Shown here: piece after piece, positions 62,021 through 64,000 of the stretch
Layout: every line of letters begins with the position of its first letter
Position numbering within the stretch: position 1 is the stretch's first letter
Source of the DNA: Variovorax paradoxus
Lineage (GTDB): Bacteria > Pseudomonadota > Gammaproteobacteria > Burkholderiales > Burkholderiaceae_C
Length of the DNA stretch: 64,000 nucleotides
Direction: 5' to 3'
NCBI RefSeq assembly: GCF_009498455.1
Contig: NZ_CP045644.1
Location: 4,653,001 to 4,717,000, forward strand
Translations under genes and position numbers: made by a program
The notes under the pieces: model-generated
The model's database searches: none
What the model was told of the DNA's origin: nothing
Seen by the model: only the letters and a program-made list of their open reading frames with translations

Positions 62021-62709
62021 AATGCCTGATCGTCTGCGCCAGCGGCAGCGTTGAGTCGGGGCAAAGGAGCATGAGCGCCTCCTGCAGCAGACGAGCCGCC
62101 TGCAGGGCTCGTTGAGCGGTTAGGTCGGCGGCGGCGCACGCGCTCGACTCACGGTTGGTTGCGGCTCGCACGGGCAATGCCTTTCGGTTTTTCCGCAGCG
62201 CGCCAATGCCGTTGCGGGACGTCCATAGGTTGCCAGGGATGTCTGATGAGACCGACTCGCTGTAGGGGTGCGAGGCGTACCGGAGCGGGGGCGTGCGAAA
62301 TTGGAGAGGGCGTTCAGCACATGGCGAACATTCGTGCACTCCACTCTAACCAAGGTGGGTGCTGGGCCGATATCCTTCAATTTCCTCCCTTTCTCCTTTG
62401 CAGCAGAAACGCCTTGCGCTCGGCTCGTGCTTCTGCACGCAGATCTTGCCGGCCGCGAAACGGGTCCAATAGGGTAAACAGCGCGTGAGGTCTCCCCCTT
62501 GGACCCCGGGAAGCCAAATCGTCGGTGGCGGCTTGCTGGGAGCGTCTGCAGGCGCGACCGGACTCCAAGGCCGATGGCTGCGCAAGCGGGCGCCGCCAAG
62601 GCGCAGGGGTGTCCTCGACTCCCGCACCGGACATCAGGCCCGATCGTCCTTGATCACCAACGCCGATCTTCCGCGCCTGGAAGCTCAAGGAGAGACGCGC
62701 CACTGCGTC
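62021..62709. other. Region between the AlpA fragment and the TctA permease
   Basis: About 690 bases. Long minus-strand frames (62120-62599, 62377-62703) have no recognisable domain and biased composition; possibly degraded sequence. This is where the right boundary of the inserted element would be if regions 3.7-62.7 kb are foreign. Confidence 0.35.
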
Positions 62710-64000
62710 TCAAGCATCGTCGCCCTTGAATCGCTTAAGTTCCTTGAAGATCAGCGGCGCAACCAGCGCGAACAACGCCAGCCCCAGCAGCGTGGCCGAG
62801 CCCGCATGCTTGAAGAACACCAGCCCGTCGCCCAGGCTGATCTGCAGTGCGCGCCGAAACTGGCTCTCCGCCATCGGTCCGAGGATGAGTCCGACGATCA
62901 TCGGTGCCACCGGGTAGTCCCAGCAACGCATGAGATAGCCGCAGATCCCGAAGGTCACGAGCATCACCAGTTCCACCGTGGACGGGTTGGCTGCCAACGT
63001 GCCCATCACTGCGAACACGAGGATGCCCGCATACAGCCACGGTTGTGGCACCTTCAGCAGGCGCACCCACAGGCCGACAAGCGGCAGGTTCAGTACCAGC
63101 AGCATCAGGTTGCCGATGAGGAAGCTCGCAATCAGCCCCCAGACCAGATCGGCGTTGGTCACGAACAGCAGCGGGCCCGGTACCAGCCCGTATTGCTGAA
63201 AGCCCGCAAGCATCATCGCGGCAGTGGCCGATGTGGGAAGGCCCAGCGCCAGCAGCGGCACCAGTGTCCCGGTGGCGGCCGCGTTGTTGGCCGCCTCGGG
63301 ACCCGCCACGCCTTCGATCGCGCCCTTGCCGAATTCTTCGGGCTTCACCGCGAGCTTGCGCTCGAGCGTGTACGACAGCAGCGTCGGCACTTCGGCGCCG
63401 CCCGCAGGCAGGGCGCCGATCGGAAAACCCAACCCGATGCCACGCAGCCATGGCTTCCATGAGCGCTGCCAGTCTTCCTTCGTCATCCAGAGCGAACCGC
63501 GCACGGCCTCGATCTTTTCCTGCACGCCGGTGAAGCGCGAGGCAATGTAAAGCGTCTCGCCCATCGCGAACAAGCCGACGGCCAGTGTCGTGATGGACAC
63601 GCCGTCCAACAGGGCAGGGACGCCGAACGCCAGGCGCGACTGTCCCGTGAGCTTGTCGATGCCGACGAGGCCGAGCACCAGGCCCAGCGCAAGGCTCGTG
63701 ATCCCGCGCAGCACCGAGTCGCCGAAGGTGGCCGACACGGTGACAAAGGCCAGCACCATGAGCGCGAAGTAGTCCCACGGACCGAACTGCACTGCGAAGT
63801 CGACAAGCCACGGCGCGAGCACCGAGATGCCGATCGTCGCGATCAGCCCTGCGACAAAAGAGCCGATGGCCGCCGTGGCGAGCGCAGGCCCGCCGCGCCC
63901 GGCCTTCGCCATTCGGTGCCCTTCGATGGCAGTGGCAATCGAGGCCGCCTCGCCCGGCGTGTTGAGCAGGATCGCAGTCGTCGAGCTGCCGTACATACCG
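62710..64000 (-). CDS. TctA-family tripartite tricarboxylate transporter permease, C-terminal part
   Basis: At least 428 residues, entering from the right edge of the window; stop at 62710. '[50 protein letters not shown]' is the conserved TctA motif ('[14 protein letters not shown]'), with about ten TM helices to the C-terminus ('[60 protein letters not shown]'). Large membrane subunit of Bug-dependent uptake. The rest of the gene and any tctB/tctC lie outside the window. Convergent in orientation with the IclR-SMP30 gene at the far left. Confidence 0.93.
   Translation of the reverse strand, partial: GMYGSSTTAILLNTPGEAASIATAIEGHRMAKAGRGGPALATAAIGSFVAGLIATIGISVLAPWLVDFAVQFGPWDYFALMVLAFVTVSATFGDSVLRGITSLALGLVLGLVGIDKLTGQSRLAFGVPALLDGVSITTLAVGLFAMGETLYIASRFTGVQEKIEAVRGSLWMTKEDWQRSWKPWLRGIGLGFPIGALPAGGAEVPTLLSYTLERKLAVKPEEFGKGAIEGVAGPEAANNAAATGTLVPLLALGLPTSATAAMMLAGFQQYGLVPGPLLFVTNADLVWGLIASFLIGNLMLLVLNLPLVGLWVRLLKVPQPWLYAGILVFAVMGTLAANPSTVELVMLVTFGICGYLMRCWDYPVAPMIVGLILGPMAESQFRRALQISLGDGLVFFKHAGSATLLGLALFALVAPLIFKELKRFKGDDA

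Noticed and set aside
1..64000. CRISPR array, tRNA or rRNA genes
   Set aside because: Reading both strands showed no regularly spaced repeats, cloverleaf-like tRNA ends or rRNA sequence.

Overview
The window looks like a high-GC betaproteobacterium of the order Burkholderiales, most likely the Comamonadaceae (Variovorax/Acidovorax/Delftia type). The reasons are the GC-rich codon use, several Bug/TctC periplasmic binding proteins, IclR and LysR regulators beside catabolic operons, and a Tn4371-type traG-trb conjugation cluster. No rRNA, tRNA or CRISPR array was seen.

Layout. (1) 1-3472: a sugar-acid or uronate-like catabolic locus. Aldehyde dehydrogenase (partial), Dabb protein, NTF2-like protein and RraA-like aldolase lie on the minus strand, divergent from an unusual IclR regulator fused to an SMP-30/gluconolactonase domain. 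(2) 3.7-6.9 kb: a gentisate operon with a fumarylacetoacetate-hydrolase-family gene, gentisate 1,2-dioxygenase and a frameshifted Bug protein. (3) 6.9-8.4 kb: a NahR-like LysR regulator and a MarR regulator on the minus strand. (4) 8.4-29.9 kb: one long plus-strand operon. It holds a thioesterase, BKACE, 3-hydroxyacyl dehydrogenase, acyl-CoA dehydrogenase, crotonase, an FAD hydroxylase related to salicylyl-CoA 5-hydroxylase, an acyl-CoA ligase, a Liv-type ABC transporter, an MDR oxidoreductase, a cupin, and a DUF1302/DUF1329/YCF48/RND export-import set. (5) 30.2-33.3 kb: a complete IS66 element with a perfect 8-bp target duplication. (6) 33.4-38.6 kb: an IclR-controlled operon with an amidohydrolase, Bug protein, CaiB/BaiF CoA transferase and citryl-CoA-lyase-like enzyme. 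(7) 38.9-47.5 kb: LysR, RidA, two solute-binding proteins, an alpha/beta hydrolase and a three-subunit molybdenum hydroxylase with a CoxG-like protein. (8) 47.8-61.3 kb: the conjugation module LysR-traG-copG-trbBCDEJKLFGI-DUF2274. (9) 61.6-62.0 kb: a truncated IS110 transposase abutting a fragment of an AlpA-type regulator. (10) 62.7-64 kb: the C-terminal part of a TctA permease on the minus strand, running off the right end.

How the genes may work together (inference). Regions 2-4 read as a CoA-dependent route for an ortho-hydroxylated aromatic acid that ends in gentisate. The ligase activates the acid and the beta-oxidation-like enzymes trim the side chain. A carnitine-type trio (dehydrogenase, BKACE, thioesterase) offers a second way to cleave a beta-keto acid. 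The FAD enzyme would hydroxylate a salicylyl-CoA-like thioester, the thioesterase would free gentisate, and the dioxygenase and FAH-family hydrolase would open and cleave it. The ABC transporter and outer-membrane/RND set would handle uptake or traffic of a hydrophobic substrate. The conjugation genes and insertion sequences suggest that this catabolic block is or was carried on an integrative conjugative element, although no integrase or relaxase lies in the window.
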